This document shows positions 1 to 9,346 of a stretch of DNA of 24,675 bases, in pieces; position 1 is the stretch's first letter, and the number at the start of each line of letters is the position of its first letter. The translations under genes were made by a program, and so were the position numbers. This DNA is from Thiotrichales bacterium (GTDB taxonomy: Bacteria; Pseudomonadota; Gammaproteobacteria; Thiomicrospirales; Thiomicrospiraceae), in assembly GCA_014763835.1 (NCBI GenBank), contig JACXUQ010000002.1, forward strand, positions 1-24,675, in the 5' to 3' direction. The notes beneath the pieces are model-generated. The model was not told where the DNA came from and did no database searches. It saw nothing but the letters and a program-made list of their open reading frames with translations.

Positions 1-1104
1 GAAATGGATGGCTTTGAGGGCAATGAGGGGGTGATTGTGATTGCCGCCACCAACCGTGCCGATGTATTGGATCCGGCATTGTTGAGACCGGGTCGTTTTG
101 ACCGTCAAGTAACGGTCGGTTTGCCGGATATTCGCGGTCGCGAACAGATTTTGAAAGTGCATATGCGCAAAGTGCCGTTAGCGGAGGGGGTCGATCCTGC
201 GGTGATTGCACGCGGTACACCTGGTTTTTCTGGTGCTGACCTGGCCAACCTGGTCAACGAGGCGGCGTTGTTTGCGGCACGCAATAACGAGAAATTGGTG
301 ACGCAGGCCGATTTTGAAAAAGCCAAGGACAAAATCCTGATGGGTGTCGAGCGTAAGAGTATGGTCATGAGTGAGAAAGAGCGTCGCATGACGGCTTATC
401 ACGAAGCGGGCCATGCGATTGTCGGTTATCTGGTGCCCGAGCATGATCCTGTTTATAAAGTCAGTATTATGCCGCGTGGTCGTGCATTGGGTGTGACTAT
501 GTATTTGCCTGAAGAGGACAGTTACAGTTATAGCAAGCGCAAGCTGGAAAGCCAGTTGTCGAGTCTGTATGGCGGGCGCATTGCGGAAGAGTTGATTTAT
601 GGTCCGGATGCAGTGACCACAGGTGCCAGTAATGATATTGAGCGTGCGACCATGATTGCGCGCAACATGGTGACCAAGTGGGGCTTGTCTGATAAGTTGG
701 GGCCATTGATGTACGAAGAGGATGATAAGGGCGGTTTTATGGGAACGTCGCGTAATGCCAACGTTTCCGGTGAAATATCGAAAGAAATTGATATGGAGAT
801 CCGCGCGATTATCGATCGTAATTACGCACGCGCCACCCAGCTTCTTGAAGATAATCGCGACAAGCTCGAGATTATGACGGAAGCCTTGATGCAGTATGAA
901 ACGATCGATGCCCAGCAGATTAAAAATATTATGCAGGGGTTGCCGGCAGGAGAGCCTAAAGATTGGGGTTCAAGCGGTTCGACGCCTTCTTCGGATGCAA
1001 AAGATGAAAAACAGGTAGATGAAAATAAATCTGACGAAGTGGTTTCCGATGATTTAAGCGGTGACAAGGAACTCCCGGATAGCGGGGAGCCTAAACTGCA
1101 CTAA
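1..1104 (+). CDS. ftsH: FtsH, ATP-dependent membrane zinc metalloprotease (5'-truncated by window edge)
   Basis: Membrane-anchored AAA+ protease that degrades misassembled membrane proteins and short-lived regulators. Only the C-terminal part is in the window; the reading frame is open from base 1. Counting from the Met at base 4, residues 1-40 carry the end of the AAA+ domain, including the second region of homology with the arginines of [10 protein letters not shown] (R28, R31, R34). The zinc protease motif HEAGH is at residues 133-137, and D211 in SNDIERAT sits 78 residues later, the spacing of the third zinc ligand in E. coli FtsH. The last 50 residues are a low-complexity, acidic Ser/Asp/Glu tail, typical of a variable FtsH terminus. 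The transmembrane N-terminus and Walker motifs lie upstream of the window. It is followed by an intrinsic terminator and then folP, the conserved gammaproteobacterial order. Identification is certain. Confidence 0.98.
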   Translation, partial: EMDGFEGNEGVIVIAATNRADVLDPALLRPGRFDRQVTVGLPDIRGREQILKVHMRKVPLAEGVDPAVIARGTPGFSGADLANLVNEAALFAARNNEKLVTQADFEKAKDKILMGVERKSMVMSEKERRMTAYHEAGHAIVGYLVPEHDPVYKVSIMPRGRALGVTMYLPEEDSYSYSKRKLESQLSSLYGGRIAEELIYGPDAVTTGASNDIERATMIARNMVTKWGLSDKLGPLMYEEDDKGGFMGTSRNANVSGEISKEIDMEIRAIIDRNYARATQLLEDNRDKLEIMTEALMQYETIDAQQIKNIMQGLPAGEPKDWGSSGSTPSSDAKDEKQVDENKSDEVVSDDLSGDKELPDSGEPKLH

Positions 1105-1121
1105 GTTTCAATAGCTCCATT

Positions 1122-1145
1122 AAACCCCTTAACAGGGGTTTTTTT
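1122..1145 (+). terminator. Intrinsic terminator between ftsH and folP
   Basis: The arms AAACCCC (1122-1128) and GGGGTTT (1135-1141) are perfectly complementary around a 6-nt loop, and the 3' arm runs into Ts to 1145. It starts 17 nt after the ftsH stop. The folP start follows within 16 nt, so it is probably a partial terminator that lowers folP expression relative to ftsH. Confidence 0.8.
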
Positions 1146-1160
1146 ATGTTCGGGGGAAAG

Positions 1161-2006
1161 ATGAACAAGCTACTTCAGTTATTAGAACAGCGTAAAAAAG
1201 ATCATGGTTCGTTGCCGTTGGTGATGGGGATTTTGAATGTGACCCCCGACTCTTTTTCCGATGGCGGACGCTTTCAAAACGAAAGCGCAGTGAAGCGACA
1301 GATTGAATATATGGCGGCTGCCGGTGCGGATGTCATTGATATCGGGGGTGAATCCACGCGTCCGGGTGCTGCGGTTGTTAGCTTGCAGGAGGAGTTGGAT
1401 CGTGTCTTGCCGGCGATTGAATGGGCAAGGGAGTGTAGTGATTTGGCCATTTCTGTGGATACCTACAAAACCGAGGTAATGCGCCAAGTCACTCAAATGC
1501 AGGTTGACCTAATTAATGACGTCAACGCCCTGCAGGCTGAGGGCGCTTTACAGGTGGTTGCCGGGGCGGGTGTGGCGGTTTGCTTGATGCATAAGCAGGG
1601 TGATCCGTTGAATATGCAGTCCGCACCCCATTATTCGAATGTGGTGGAGGAGGTTTTGGGGTTTTTACAGACACGTATTGCGGCGGCAGTGACGGCCGGA
1701 GTGGATTCGAACAAGATTATTTTGGATCCGGGGTTTGGTTTCGGTAAAACCCTTGAACACAATGTTATGCTTTTCAAGGCGTTACCGCGTTTTGTTGATT
1801 TGCATTCGCCTTTGCTGGTAGGTGTTTCCAGAAAGGCGATGATCGGTGCTTTAATGGGGAATGTGCCTGTTGAGCAGCGCATGCTCGGCAGTGTTATCGC
1901 AGCCTTGCAGGCGGGTTTGGCCGGGGCGCAGATTCTGCGTGTGCATGATGTCAAGGAAACCGTAGAGGCCCTAAGGGTGGGGTATGCGCTTAACCCGGCC
2001 TGTTGA
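1161..2006 (+). CDS. folP: Dihydropteroate synthase
   Basis: Cytosolic enzyme of folate synthesis that condenses 6-hydroxymethyl-7,8-dihydropterin pyrophosphate with p-aminobenzoate to give 7,8-dihydropteroate; it is the sulfonamide target. The hallmark segment GILNVTPDSFSDGG is at residues 23-36, the pABA-loop motif GGESTRPGA at 62-70, and the C-terminal substrate-binding region includes VGVSRKAMIG. At 281 aa it matches the family (E. coli 282). An ATG at 1146 is in frame, but it sits directly on the T-tract of the preceding terminator with no ribosome site. The ATG at 1161 is preceded by a GGGGGA stretch at 1152-1157, so 1161 is preferred. It lies between ftsH and glmM, as in E. coli. Confidence 0.97.
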   Translation: MNKLLQLLEQRKKDHGSLPLVMGILNVTPDSFSDGGRFQNESAVKRQIEYMAAAGADVIDIGGESTRPGAAVVSLQEELDRVLPAIEWARECSDLAISVDTYKTEVMRQVTQMQVDLINDVNALQAEGALQVVAGAGVAVCLMHKQGDPLNMQSAPHYSNVVEEVLGFLQTRIAAAVTAGVDSNKIILDPGFGFGKTLEHNVMLFKALPRFVDLHSPLLVGVSRKAMIGALMGNVPVEQRMLGSVIAALQAGLAGAQILRVHDVKETVEALRVGYALNPAC

Positions 2007-2010
2007 AACC

Positions 2011-2041
2011 TTGGTGCTTGCCAGTTTAAAACGGCTATAAT
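2011..2041 (+). promoter_or_regulatory. Possible sigma-70 promoter upstream of glmM
   Basis: A perfect -10 hexamer TATAAT lies at 2036-2041 in the 74-nt gap after folP. The best -35 is TTGGTG at 2011-2016 with a long 19-bp spacer; TTGCCA at 2018-2023 is only 12 bp away. The consensus -10 makes an independent glmM start plausible, but the -35 is weak. Confidence 0.35.
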
Positions 2042-2080
2042 TAGCAGATTCGGTCGGTAGGCTTAAGAGAAAATATTGGT

Positions 2081-3409
2081 ATGCAAAAAAAGTATTTCGG
2101 TACGGATGGTATTCGTAATCGCGTTGGTCAGGGCATGATTCGTCCCGATCAGATTTTGAAACTGGGCTGGGCTGTCGGCAAGGTGCTGAAAGAGCGCGGC
2201 GGACAGCGCGTGATGATTGGCAAGGATACGCGTATATCGGGTTACATGTTTGAATCTGCGTTGGAAGCCGGGTTGATCTCTGCGGGTGTGGATGTGATGC
2301 TGCTGGGACCCATGCCGACACCGGCGATCGCCTATTTAACGCAAACCTTGCATGCAGACTGCGGCATTGTCATCAGTGCGTCACACAATCCGCATCATGA
2401 TAACGGCATCAAGTTCTTTTCAGGTCAGGGAACCAAAATTGCCGACGAAATGGAGTTGGCCATCGAGGCGGTCTTTGAGCAGGATATTGAGGTGGTCGTC
2501 TCTGAAAATCTGGGTAAGGCGAAGCGTATTGATGACGCCGCCGGACGGTATATCGAGTTCTGTAAAAGCACCTATCAGGCTAAACGAAAATTAGATGGGT
2601 TGAAAATCGTCTTGGATTGTGCCAATGGTGCAACCTATCACGTTGCACCAAGTGTGTTTACAGAACTTGGTGCTGAGGTTGTGGTAATTGGCGATAAGCC
2701 CAACGGAATCAATATCAATCTCGGTTGCGGCGCAACATCGTTGGATGCTCTGAAAGCGAGTGTATTAGAGCATCAGGCGGATTTGGGGATTGCGTTCGAC
2801 GGAGACGGTGATCGTGTCATGATGGTGGATCACTGCGGAGAGGTGGTTGACGGCGATGAAATTCTCTTTATTTTAACCCTGGATTGTCAGTTGCCCGTAG
2901 AAGGGGTTGTGGGTACCCTGATGAGTAATCTGGGGTTGGAGAATGCATTGAACGAACGTGGCATTGCCTTGCATCGTACTGCTGTAGGCGATCGCTATGT
3001 GATGGAAGCATTGGTTGAGCGCGACTGGCTGTTTGGAGCGGAAGCTTCCGGCCATGTGTTGTGTATGCATAAAACCAGTACTGGTGATGGTATCGTAGCG
3101 GCTTTGCAGGTGCTGGCGATTCTGATTAATCAGGGAGCGTCACTGCATGAAATCAAACAGGGGATGCAGAAATATCCGCATGTGCTGAAAAATGTTCGTA
3201 TTGAAAATAAATTCAATTTAGATTTAAATGCGCCGCTGCAACAAACGATTGCCGAGGTGCAGGATGAATTAGGCTCGGAAGGTCGGGTGTTAATCCGCGC
3301 TTCGGGAACCGAGCCCTTGATCAGGGTCATGGTAGAAGGTAAGGATTTTGCGCTGGTAGAGCGCTGCGCAGAACGCTTGGTAAGCGTTGTACAAGCAGAA
3401 TTTTCATAA
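2081..3409 (+). CDS. glmM: Phosphoglucosamine mutase
   Basis: Cytosolic alpha-D-phosphohexomutase that interconverts glucosamine-6-phosphate and glucosamine-1-phosphate, feeding UDP-GlcNAc for peptidoglycan and lipopolysaccharide. The N-terminus [10 protein letters not shown] is the GlmM signature. The catalytic phosphoserine is S101 in the SASHNP motif (residues 99-104). The metal loop DGDGDR spans 240-245, and the C-terminal phosphate-binding motif [10 protein letters not shown] closes the fold. It has 442 aa (E. coli 445). The ATG at 2081 gives the canonical N-terminus; the Shine-Dalgarno is weak (AAGAGAAA). Its place after folP and before tpiA/secG is conserved synteny. Confidence 0.98.
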   Translation: MQKKYFGTDGIRNRVGQGMIRPDQILKLGWAVGKVLKERGGQRVMIGKDTRISGYMFESALEAGLISAGVDVMLLGPMPTPAIAYLTQTLHADCGIVISASHNPHHDNGIKFFSGQGTKIADEMELAIEAVFEQDIEVVVSENLGKAKRIDDAAGRYIEFCKSTYQAKRKLDGLKIVLDCANGATYHVAPSVFTELGAEVVVIGDKPNGININLGCGATSLDALKASVLEHQADLGIAFDGDGDRVMMVDHCGEVVDGDEILFILTLDCQLPVEGVVGTLMSNLGLENALNERGIALHRTAVGDRYVMEALVERDWLFGAEASGHVLCMHKTSTGDGIVAALQVLAILINQGASLHEIKQGMQKYPHVLKNVRIENKFNLDLNAPLQQTIAEVQDELGSEGRVLIRASGTEPLIRVMVEGKDFALVERCAERLVSVVQAEFS

Positions 3410-3419
3410 AATTGCAATA

Positions 3420-3448
3420 TTGTAATTCCTAAAAGAAAACGCTAATAT
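3420..3448 (+). promoter_or_regulatory. Likely sigma-70 promoter for tpiA-secG
   Basis: TTGTAA (3420-3425) and TAATAT (3443-3448) are separated by 17 bp, the optimal spacing, in the AT-rich gap between glmM and tpiA. It would begin a transcript about 25 nt before the tpiA start and could also serve secG and the tRNA-Leu. Confidence 0.5.
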
Positions 3449-3477
3449 TGTCCAAATTTTGTGTTGGAGAATAGCAG

Positions 3478-4233
3478 ATGAGAAAAGCATTTGTTGCGGG
3501 TAACTGGAAAATGCATGGTTCAAAGGCTTCTATTCTGACGTTGGTGTCAGGTTTGAATGCTAAAGTGGGTGAAGTTGGAGATGTTGATATCGCAGTTTGC
3601 CCACCTGCTATTTATATCGATTTTGTAAACCGTTCTTTATCAACAGGCAAGATTGCAGTTGGTGCGCAGAATATGGCGGAAGAACCGGTGCAAGGTGCTT
3701 ATACTGGTGAGCATTCAGTCGCCATGTTGAAGGATTTTGACTGTCAGTACGTTATTCTGGGGCATTCCGAGCGCCGTGCCATTTATGGCGAAACCGATGC
3801 GCAGATTGCCAAAAAGGTCAAAGTAGCGCTGAAAAATGGAGTGACTCCCATTCTGTGTGTGGGTGAGACCCTTGAAGAGCGTGAGTCCGGTGTAATGGAA
3901 ACTGTGATCGCGACGCAGTTGGATGCAGTGATTGCTGAAGTAGGGATTGCTGCGTTTGAAAAGATTGTGATCGCCTATGAGCCTGTATGGGCAATCGGCA
4001 CCGGTAAAACGGCAACGCCGGCGCAAGCGCAAGAAGTTCATGCGTTTATCCGTAGCAAACTGGCAAAGTTGAGCGCGGATGTCGCACAAAAGGTAATTAT
4101 TCAGTACGGCGGAAGTGTGAAGCCGGATAATGCAGCGGAACTGTTCAGTCAACCGGATATCGATGGTGGTTTGATTGGTGGTGCCTCGCTGAATGCGGAT
4201 GATTTTATTGCAATTTGTAAAGCAGCAGGCTGA
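3478..4233 (+). CDS. tpiA: Triosephosphate isomerase
   Basis: Cytosolic TIM-barrel enzyme interconverting glyceraldehyde-3-phosphate and dihydroxyacetone phosphate in glycolysis, gluconeogenesis and the Calvin cycle. Catalytic residues are all visible: K11 in GNWKMHG, H96 in ILGHSERR, and E168 in [11 protein letters not shown], with the mobile phosphate-gripping loop 6 directly after. The phosphate-binding motifs YGGSVKP and GGLIGGASL are near the C-terminus. Its 251 aa is standard. A clear Shine-Dalgarno GGAGA (3466-3470) lies 7 nt before the ATG. The stop is 2 nt before the secG start, so the two are translationally coupled. The tpiA-secG pair between glmM and tRNA-Leu is common outside Enterobacteriaceae. 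Confidence 0.98.
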   Translation: MRKAFVAGNWKMHGSKASILTLVSGLNAKVGEVGDVDIAVCPPAIYIDFVNRSLSTGKIAVGAQNMAEEPVQGAYTGEHSVAMLKDFDCQYVILGHSERRAIYGETDAQIAKKVKVALKNGVTPILCVGETLEERESGVMETVIATQLDAVIAEVGIAAFEKIVIAYEPVWAIGTGKTATPAQAQEVHAFIRSKLAKLSADVAQKVIIQYGGSVKPDNAAELFSQPDIDGGLIGGASLNADDFIAICKAAG

Positions 4234-4235
4234 AG

Positions 4236-4559
4236 ATGTTTCAGGTAATTTTAGCAGTTCATATTTTTATTGCGTTGATTTTGGTTGTTCTGGTGTTGTT
4301 GCAGCATGGTAAAGGTGCGGATGCCGGTGCAAACTTTGGCGGCGGCGGTTCGTCTACTTCCATGTTTGGGAGTCGTGGTTCGGCGACTTTTTTGTCACGC
4401 TTGACTGCCATCATGGCAACCCTGTTTTTTATCACGAGTATCACCTTGGCTTATATCGGTGGTCAGCAGGCTAAAGGATACCAGAGTGTAACCAAAGAAG
4501 CGGTTCAGCAAGGTGCGGCGGATAAGTCCGCAGGCGATGCTCCGGTAGTTCCGAACTAA
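4236..4559 (+). CDS. secG: SecG, preprotein translocase subunit
   Basis: Small inner-membrane subunit of the SecYEG channel that assists SecA-driven export. The 107-aa product has two transmembrane helices, at about residues 2-22 ([20 protein letters not shown]) and 53-75. They are joined by the family's glycine/serine-rich loop, with HGKGADAG followed by [14 protein letters not shown] around residues 24-49. The C-terminal tail is polar and variable. It starts 2 nt after tpiA, so it shares its mRNA, and is followed by tRNA-Leu(GAG), the same neighbour as in E. coli (leuU). Confidence 0.96.
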   Translation: MFQVILAVHIFIALILVVLVLLQHGKGADAGANFGGGGSSTSMFGSRGSATFLSRLTAIMATLFFITSITLAYIGGQQAKGYQSVTKEAVQQGAADKSAGDAPVVPN

Positions 4560-4582
4560 AAATCAAAATTCTTAAATATTAA

Positions 4583-4667
4583 GCCGATGTGGTGAAATTG
4601 GTATACACGCTACCTTGAGGTGGTAGTGGCGCAAGCTGTGCCGGTTCGAGTCCGGCCATCGGCACCA
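4583..4667 (+). tRNA. leuU: tRNA-Leu, anticodon GAG
   Basis: The 85-nt gene folds as a class II tRNA. The acceptor GCCGATG pairs with CATCGGC, followed by discriminator A and an encoded CCA. The anticodon stem CTACC/GGTAG encloses TTGAGGT, giving anticodon GAG (leucine, CUC/CUU codons). A long variable arm (about 4623-4639) is present, and the T arm GCCGG/CCGGC encloses TTCGAGT. Its position after secG matches E. coli leuU. Confidence 0.97.
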
Positions 4668-4676
4668 TACAACAAG

Positions 4677-4696
4677 GCCCTTGCATTTGCAGGGGC
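4677..4696 (+). other. Stem-loop between tRNA-Leu and nuoA (attenuator or processing site)
   Basis: GCCCTTGCA (4677-4685) pairs with TGCAGGGGC (4688-4696) with one G-U, starting 10 nt after the tRNA CCA. Downstream is TATTTAT rather than a clean T-tract, so it could be a leaky terminator for the tRNA or a processing barrier. No strong nuo promoter was recognised after it. Confidence 0.5.
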
Positions 4697-4731
4697 TATT
4701 TATGTCAAACGCTAGAAGAGGTCTCAAGCCA

Positions 4732-5088
4732 ATGCTAGAAAGTTATCTACCAGTCCTGGTCTTTGTGGTACTAGGCGTGCTCTTTGGGGTTGGCCCCATT
4801 TTAGTTGGTTATCTGTTAGGTCCTCAAAGACCCGATTCAGAGAAGAATTCGCCCTATGAGTGCGGGTTTGAAGCGTTTGAAGATGCGCGCATGAAGTTTG
4901 ACGTGCGTTTCTATTTGGTTGCCATTCTTTTTATTATCTTTGACTTGGAAATCGCTTTCCTTTTCCCATGGGCCGTGGTTTTGGACGAAGTCGGTACCTT
5001 TGGCCTGTTGGCGATGGCGGTGTTTTTGTCGCTGCTAGTGGTTGGCTTTATCTATGAATGGAAAAAAGGTGCGTTGGAATGGGAATAG
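4732..5088 (+). CDS. nuoA: NuoA, complex I subunit A
   Basis: Membrane subunit of NADH:quinone oxidoreductase at the junction of the membrane arm and peripheral arm. The 118-aa product starts [15 protein letters not shown], has three transmembrane helices, and carries the family signature PYECGFEAF followed by [21 protein letters not shown]. In-frame starts exist upstream (TTG at 4681, ATG at 4702), but these would place the tRNA-proximal hairpin inside the coding region or just before it. The NuoA family normally begins MLE-Y-P, and AGAAGAGG at 4714-4721 can serve the 4732 start. It overlaps nuoB by 10 nt. Confidence 0.94.
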   Translation: MLESYLPVLVFVVLGVLFGVGPILVGYLLGPQRPDSEKNSPYECGFEAFEDARMKFDVRFYLVAILFIIFDLEIAFLFPWAVVLDEVGTFGLLAMAVFLSLLVVGFIYEWKKGALEWE

Positions 5089-5555
5089 AAGGTGTTTTGA
5101 AAGAAGGGGTGGTGACCACTTCTGCTGATAAATTGATCAACTGGGCACGCACCGGTTCCTTGTGGCCAATGACATTCGGTTTGGCCTGTTGTGCCGTTGA
5201 GATGATGCACGCGGGCGCATCGCGTTATGACCTTGACCGTTTTGGTATTATTTTCCGTCCGAGTCCGCGTCAATCCGACGTGATGGTGGTTGCTGGTACC
5301 TTGGTTAACAAAATGGCACCGGCACTGCGAAAAGTTTACGACCAGATGGCCGAGCCACGCTGGGTTATCTCGATGGGTTCCTGTGCGAACGGTGGCGGTT
5401 ACTATCATTACTCTTACTCGGTAGTTAGAGGGTGCGACCGCATTGTACCCGTCGACGTTTATGTTCCGGGTTGCCCTCCTACGGCTGAAGCCTTGCTTTA
5501 TGGAATTATCCAGCTTCAGAACAAGATCAAGCGCACCAACACGATTGCGCGCTAA
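5079..5555 (+). CDS. nuoB: NuoB, complex I subunit B (cluster N2)
   Basis: Peripheral-arm subunit carrying the terminal [4Fe-4S] cluster N2, which passes electrons to quinone. The cysteine ligands are visible: C37 and C38 in [10 protein letters not shown]102 in MGSCANGGG, and C132 in [11 protein letters not shown]. The 158-aa length and the N-terminus [18 protein letters not shown] fit the family. This selects the ATG at 5079 over an in-frame ATG at 5058; AAGG at 5066-5069 serves as ribosome site inside the end of nuoA. The 10-nt overlap with nuoA indicates translational coupling. Confidence 0.97.
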   Translation: MGIEGVLKEGVVTTSADKLINWARTGSLWPMTFGLACCAVEMMHAGASRYDLDRFGIIFRPSPRQSDVMVVAGTLVNKMAPALRKVYDQMAEPRWVISMGSCANGGGYYHYSYSVVRGCDRIVPVDVYVPGCPPTAEALLYGIIQLQNKIKRTNTIAR

Positions 5556-5575
5556 TCAAAGTAAAGAAGTCACTT

Positions 5576-6250
5576 ATGAAACAGTCTGTATTAGAACTAC
5601 AAAAACGTGTTCAGGATGCTTTGGGTAGCCGTGTGGTTTCAACAAAAGTTGCCCTGAACGAGCTGACAGTTGAACTCAAACCATCAGAAGCGATTGAAGC
5701 GCTGACCACAATTAGAGATCAGCTAGGATTTGAATTGCTTGTTGACTTGTGCGGTGTGGATTACCTGAGTTACGGGCAGGCAAACTGGGAAACCATGCGA
5801 GCCCCAAATACTGGGTTTAGCCGTGGGGTTTTCGATTTTGCAGAAGATGAACAGGCCGATGAAGCGGTGATGATGCCGCGCCGTTTCGCTGTGGTTTATC
5901 ATCTGTTGTCGATTAAGCACAACCTGCGCCTGCGTGTTAAGGTGTATCCCGAATCCACTCAAATGCCGATTGTCGACTCGGTTATTCCGGTCTGGAATTC
6001 CGCCAACTGGTTCGAGCGCGAAGCATTCGATCTCTACGGTATTTTATTCAAGGGTCATCCTGACCTTCGCCGAATTTTGACTGATTACGGTTTTGTCGGT
6101 CATCCACTTCGTAAAGATTTTCCTCTTACGGGTCATGTTGAAATGCGTTATGACGCAGAAAAAGGGCGTGTTGTTTACGAACCGGTTTCGATTGAAAACC
6201 GCGTTAATGTGCCACGTGTAATCCGTCAGGACGCTTCGGCAGAAGCTTGA
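5576..6250 (+). CDS. nuoC: NuoC, complex I 30-kDa subunit
   Basis: Peripheral-arm scaffold subunit contacting NuoD and NuoB near the quinone site; it carries no cofactor. The 224-aa product has the complex I 30-kDa signature in its second half: [24 protein letters not shown], broken here as [11 protein letters not shown] then [13 protein letters not shown], followed by [12 protein letters not shown]. NuoC is separate from NuoD here, unlike the fused NuoCD of E. coli. The stop is 14 nt before the nuoD start. Confidence 0.97.
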   Translation: MKQSVLELQKRVQDALGSRVVSTKVALNELTVELKPSEAIEALTTIRDQLGFELLVDLCGVDYLSYGQANWETMRAPNTGFSRGVFDFAEDEQADEAVMMPRRFAVVYHLLSIKHNLRLRVKVYPESTQMPIVDSVIPVWNSANWFEREAFDLYGILFKGHPDLRRILTDYGFVGHPLRKDFPLTGHVEMRYDAEKGRVVYEPVSIENRVNVPRVIRQDASAEA

Positions 6251-6264
6251 GTTGGAGAATAATA

Positions 6265-7518
6265 ATGCCTGAAATTCGTAACTATACGCTTAACTTTGGC
6301 CCGCAGCACCCCTCAGCGCACGGTGTACTTCGTCTGGTACTCGAGCTTGATGGTGAGACGATTGTTCGCGCGGATCCGCATATCGGTCTGTTGCATCGCG
6401 GAACTGAGAAGCTGGCAGAGTTCAAACCTTACAACCAGTCTATCGGTTATATGGATCGTCTGGACTATGTATCCATGATGGCCAACGAGCATGCCTACGT
6501 CATGGCGATTGAAAAGATGCTGGGTCTGGAAGTACCCGAGCGTGCTCAATATATCCGCGTCATGTTTGACGAGATTACCCGTATTCTAAACCATCTGATG
6601 TGGTTGGGTGCCCATGCACTCGACATCGGTGCCATGACGGTCTTTCTGTATGCGTTCCGTGAACGTGAAGACCTGATGGATTGCTACGAGGCGGTTTCCG
6701 GTGCACGTATGCATGCCACCTACTACCGTCCGGGTGGAGTTTACCGCGATCTGCCGGATACGATGGCGAAATACACTGAATCAAAATGGCATTCTGGTAA
6801 GAAACTGGATAAATTGAATGAAACCCGTGAAGGGTCTTTGTTGGACTTTATTGAAGCCTTTACCGAGCGTTTCCCAGGTTATGTTGACGAATATGAAACG
6901 CTGTTGACCGATAACCGTATCTGGAAACAGCGTACGGTCGATATCGGTATCGTTTCTCCGGAGCGCGCCATGCAATTGGGCTTTACCGGCCCGATGTTAC
7001 GCGGATCGGGTATCGCCTGGGATTTGCGTAAGAAACAACCTTACGAAGTTTACGACCGTATGGATTTCGACATTCCTGTCGGCAAGACAGGCGATACCTA
7101 TGACCGTTATCTGGTACGTGTTGCAGAAATGCGCGAATCCAACAAAATTATCAAGCAATGTGTGAAATGGTTGAAGGCCAATCCGGGTCCGGTGATGTCC
7201 GACAACCACAAGGTTTGCCCGCCTTCGCGTGAAGACGCCAAGTCGAATATGGAAGCCTTGATTCACCACTTCAAACTGTTTACCGAAGGTTATACCGTTC
7301 CTGCCGGTGAAGTCTATTCTGCCGTTGAACATCCAAAAGGTGAGTTCGGCATTTACATGGTGTCTGACGGAGCCAACAAGCCATTCCGTCTGAAGGTCCG
7401 CGCACCGGGCTTCCCGCATTTGGCGGCACTGGAAGAGATGACCAAAGGTCATATGATTGCCGACGTCGTTTCGATTATCGGAACACAAGATATCGTATTT
7501 GGAGAGATTGACCGATGA
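6265..7518 (+). CDS. nuoD: NuoD, complex I 49-kDa subunit
   Basis: Peripheral-arm subunit, descended from the large subunit of NiFe hydrogenases, forming most of the quinone-binding cavity with NuoB. The N-terminus [20 protein letters not shown] contains the conserved HPSAHG loop (H15, H19) that contacts the quinone headgroup. [11 protein letters not shown] and the C-terminal [13 protein letters not shown] ending are family hallmarks. The 417-aa product uses the ATG at 6265, with GGAGA at 6254-6258 and a 6-nt spacer; an in-frame TTG at 6247 is rejected. The stop overlaps the nuoE start (ATGA). Confidence 0.98.
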   Translation: MPEIRNYTLNFGPQHPSAHGVLRLVLELDGETIVRADPHIGLLHRGTEKLAEFKPYNQSIGYMDRLDYVSMMANEHAYVMAIEKMLGLEVPERAQYIRVMFDEITRILNHLMWLGAHALDIGAMTVFLYAFREREDLMDCYEAVSGARMHATYYRPGGVYRDLPDTMAKYTESKWHSGKKLDKLNETREGSLLDFIEAFTERFPGYVDEYETLLTDNRIWKQRTVDIGIVSPERAMQLGFTGPMLRGSGIAWDLRKKQPYEVYDRMDFDIPVGKTGDTYDRYLVRVAEMRESNKIIKQCVKWLKANPGPVMSDNHKVCPPSREDAKSNMEALIHHFKLFTEGYTVPAGEVYSAVEHPKGEFGIYMVSDGANKPFRLKVRAPGFPHLAALEEMTKGHMIADVVSIIGTQDIVFGEIDR

Positions 7519-8015
7519 GTTCAACTGCTACTCACTACAAAATGATTACCGGCGAGGTTAAGGAGCGTATCGACCGTTGGATTTCCAACTATCCGGCTGA
7601 TCAAAGACAGTCTGCTGTGATGCCTGCATTGCGTATTGTTCAGGAAGTGAACGGCGGCCACCTGACCACAGAGCTGATGGATGAAGTGGCGGACTACTTA
7701 GGAATGGCGCCTATTGCCGTCTATGAAGTGGCGACCTTCTACGGAAACTACGAACACAAGCCGGTTGGTAAGTATAAACTTTGCGTCTGTAACAGTATCT
7801 CTTGCATGCTACGCGGCAAAGACGAGGTGATTGAGTATCTGGAAGAAAAGCTGGGCGTCAAAGTCGGTGAAGTCACCCCGGATGGTAAGTTCTCAATCAA
7901 GAAAGTGGAGTGTCTGGGGGCATGCGGTGGTGCGCCTATGATGCAAATTGGCAAGAAATACTATGAAAACTTGACCAAAGAATCCATTGACGAAATTCTT
8001 GCAGGACTGGAGTAA
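7515..8015 (+). CDS. nuoE: NuoE, complex I 24-kDa subunit (cluster N1a)
   Basis: Thioredoxin-fold subunit of the NADH-input module, carrying the [2Fe-2S] cluster N1a. The ligands are C92 and C97 ([11 protein letters not shown]) and C133 and C137 ([11 protein letters not shown]). The N-terminal helical half includes [11 protein letters not shown] and the [16 protein letters not shown] stretch typical of the family. Length 166 aa is normal. The start overlaps the nuoD stop in ATGA, with GGAGAG upstream at 7501-7506. Confidence 0.97.
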   Translation: MSSTATHYKMITGEVKERIDRWISNYPADQRQSAVMPALRIVQEVNGGHLTTELMDEVADYLGMAPIAVYEVATFYGNYEHKPVGKYKLCVCNSISCMLRGKDEVIEYLEEKLGVKVGEVTPDGKFSIKKVECLGACGGAPMMQIGKKYYENLTKESIDEILAGLE

Positions 8016-8020
8016 GCGTG

Positions 8021-9301
8021 ATGTTACACCTAAATGAATGCTGTTATCGTTTAAACCATTTGGACCGTTCGTGGGATATCGATGTCTATATGGCTAACGG
8101 CGGTTACGAAGTGTGGAAACGCGTACTGGCTGGCGATTTGGAACCGCAGGAGATCATCGAGGAAGTCAAACTATCCGGTATTCGCGGACGTGGAGGCGCG
8201 GGCTTTCCAACGGGCCTGAAGTGGAGCTTCATGAACCGTTTGGCACCGGGCGACAAATATATTCTGTGTAACTCGGACGAAGGTGAGCCGGGTACATTCA
8301 AAGACCGCGATATCATGCGTTACAACCCGCACCAGTTGGTTGAAGGAATGATGATTGCCGGTTATGTGATCGGTGCGACGGCGGGTTACAACTACATTCG
8401 TGGTGAGTTCTGGGAGCCGTATCAGCGTTTTAACAACGCGGTTAAACAAGCGCGCGAAGCCGGCCTGTTAGGAAAAAATATCCTAGGTTCTGGTTACAAC
8501 TTTGATCTTTACACGCACTTGGGTGCCGGCGCTTATATCTGCGGTGAAGAGACTGCACTAATCGAATCGATTGAAGGCAAGAAAGGCCAGCCACGCTTTA
8601 AGCCGCCATTCCCTGCGAGCTACGGTCTGTACGGTAGGCCGACGACAATCAACAACACTGAAACCCTAGCGTCTATCCCAATGATTCTGGCAAAGGGCGG
8701 TCAATGGTTCTCTGATTTGGGTGTGGCTAACGCCGGTGGCACCAAACTTTACGCGGTGTCCGGTCACGTTAATAAGCCGGGCAACTTTGAAGTGCGTATG
8801 GGGACTCCTTTCAAAGACCTACTGGAAGCTGCGGGCGGAATCTGGAAAGGTCGCCAGTTGAAATGTGTGATTCCGGGTGGTGCATCTACCGCGATTCTGC
8901 CGGCTGAAAAAGCCATGGGCATGACGATGGATTATGACGGCATCGCCAAGGCGGGTTCATTCCTTGGAGCGGGTTCGGTCATCATTATGGATGATCAAAC
9001 CGATATCGTTAAAGTGATTGAAAACCTGAGCCATTTCTACTGGGATGAGTCCTGCGGTCAATGTACGCCTTGCCGTGAAGGAACGGGTTGGTTGTACCGT
9101 GTGGTGAAGCGTATTCGCGAAGGTAAAGGTCGTCCTGAGGATATCGAAAGCTTGAAGAGCGTCACCGGCAAGATTATGGGTAACGTAATCTGTGGTCTGG
9201 GTGATGCGGCGACGATCGCTTTGGACAGCGCTCTGAAACATTATGAGCATGAATTCAGACATTATATTGACCACGGTTGCAGTATCTACGACCGTCAATA
9301 A
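8021..9301 (+). CDS. nuoF: NuoF, complex I 51-kDa subunit (FMN, NADH, cluster N3)
   Basis: NADH-oxidising subunit with FMN and the [4Fe-4S] cluster N3. The FMN/NADH glycine-rich loop [12 protein letters not shown] is at residues 54-65, [14 protein letters not shown] follows at 85-98, and [17 protein letters not shown] spans 170-186. The N3 ligands are C345, C348, C351 ([12 protein letters not shown]) and C391 (VICGLGD). A GTG at 8018 immediately precedes the ATG at 8021; GGAG at 8008-8011 could serve either. I choose the ATG, giving 426 aa. The gene sits 5 nt after nuoE. Confidence 0.97.
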   Translation: MLHLNECCYRLNHLDRSWDIDVYMANGGYEVWKRVLAGDLEPQEIIEEVKLSGIRGRGGAGFPTGLKWSFMNRLAPGDKYILCNSDEGEPGTFKDRDIMRYNPHQLVEGMMIAGYVIGATAGYNYIRGEFWEPYQRFNNAVKQAREAGLLGKNILGSGYNFDLYTHLGAGAYICGEETALIESIEGKKGQPRFKPPFPASYGLYGRPTTINNTETLASIPMILAKGGQWFSDLGVANAGGTKLYAVSGHVNKPGNFEVRMGTPFKDLLEAAGGIWKGRQLKCVIPGGASTAILPAEKAMGMTMDYDGIAKAGSFLGAGSVIIMDDQTDIVKVIENLSHFYWDESCGQCTPCREGTGWLYRVVKRIREGKGRPEDIESLKSVTGKIMGNVICGLGDAATIALDSALKHYEHEFRHYIDHGCSIYDRQ

Positions 9302-9304
9302 TCG

Positions 9305-9329
9305 AAACCTTAGCGGTTGTGCTAAGTTT
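9305..9329 (+). other. Stem-loop in the nuoF-nuoG gap
   Basis: In the widest gap inside the nuo operon (45 nt), CTTAGC (9309-9314) and GCTAAG (9321-9326) are perfectly complementary around the loop GGTTGT. AAA (9305-9307) can add pairs to TTT (9327-9329) with one bulged C. There is no long T-tract, so it is more likely an mRNA stability or processing element than a terminator. Confidence 0.45.
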
Positions 9330-9346
9330 AACTAGGTTTATAAGTT

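Noticed and set aside
2018..2041. TTGCCA as -35 of the glmM promoter
   Set aside because: The 12-bp spacing to TATAAT is too short; TTGGTG at 2011 with 19 bp is the better, though still weak, choice.
5058..5078. Longer nuoB start adding MEKRCVG
   Set aside because: Family members begin MGIEGVL at 5079, and the extension lies wholly inside nuoA.
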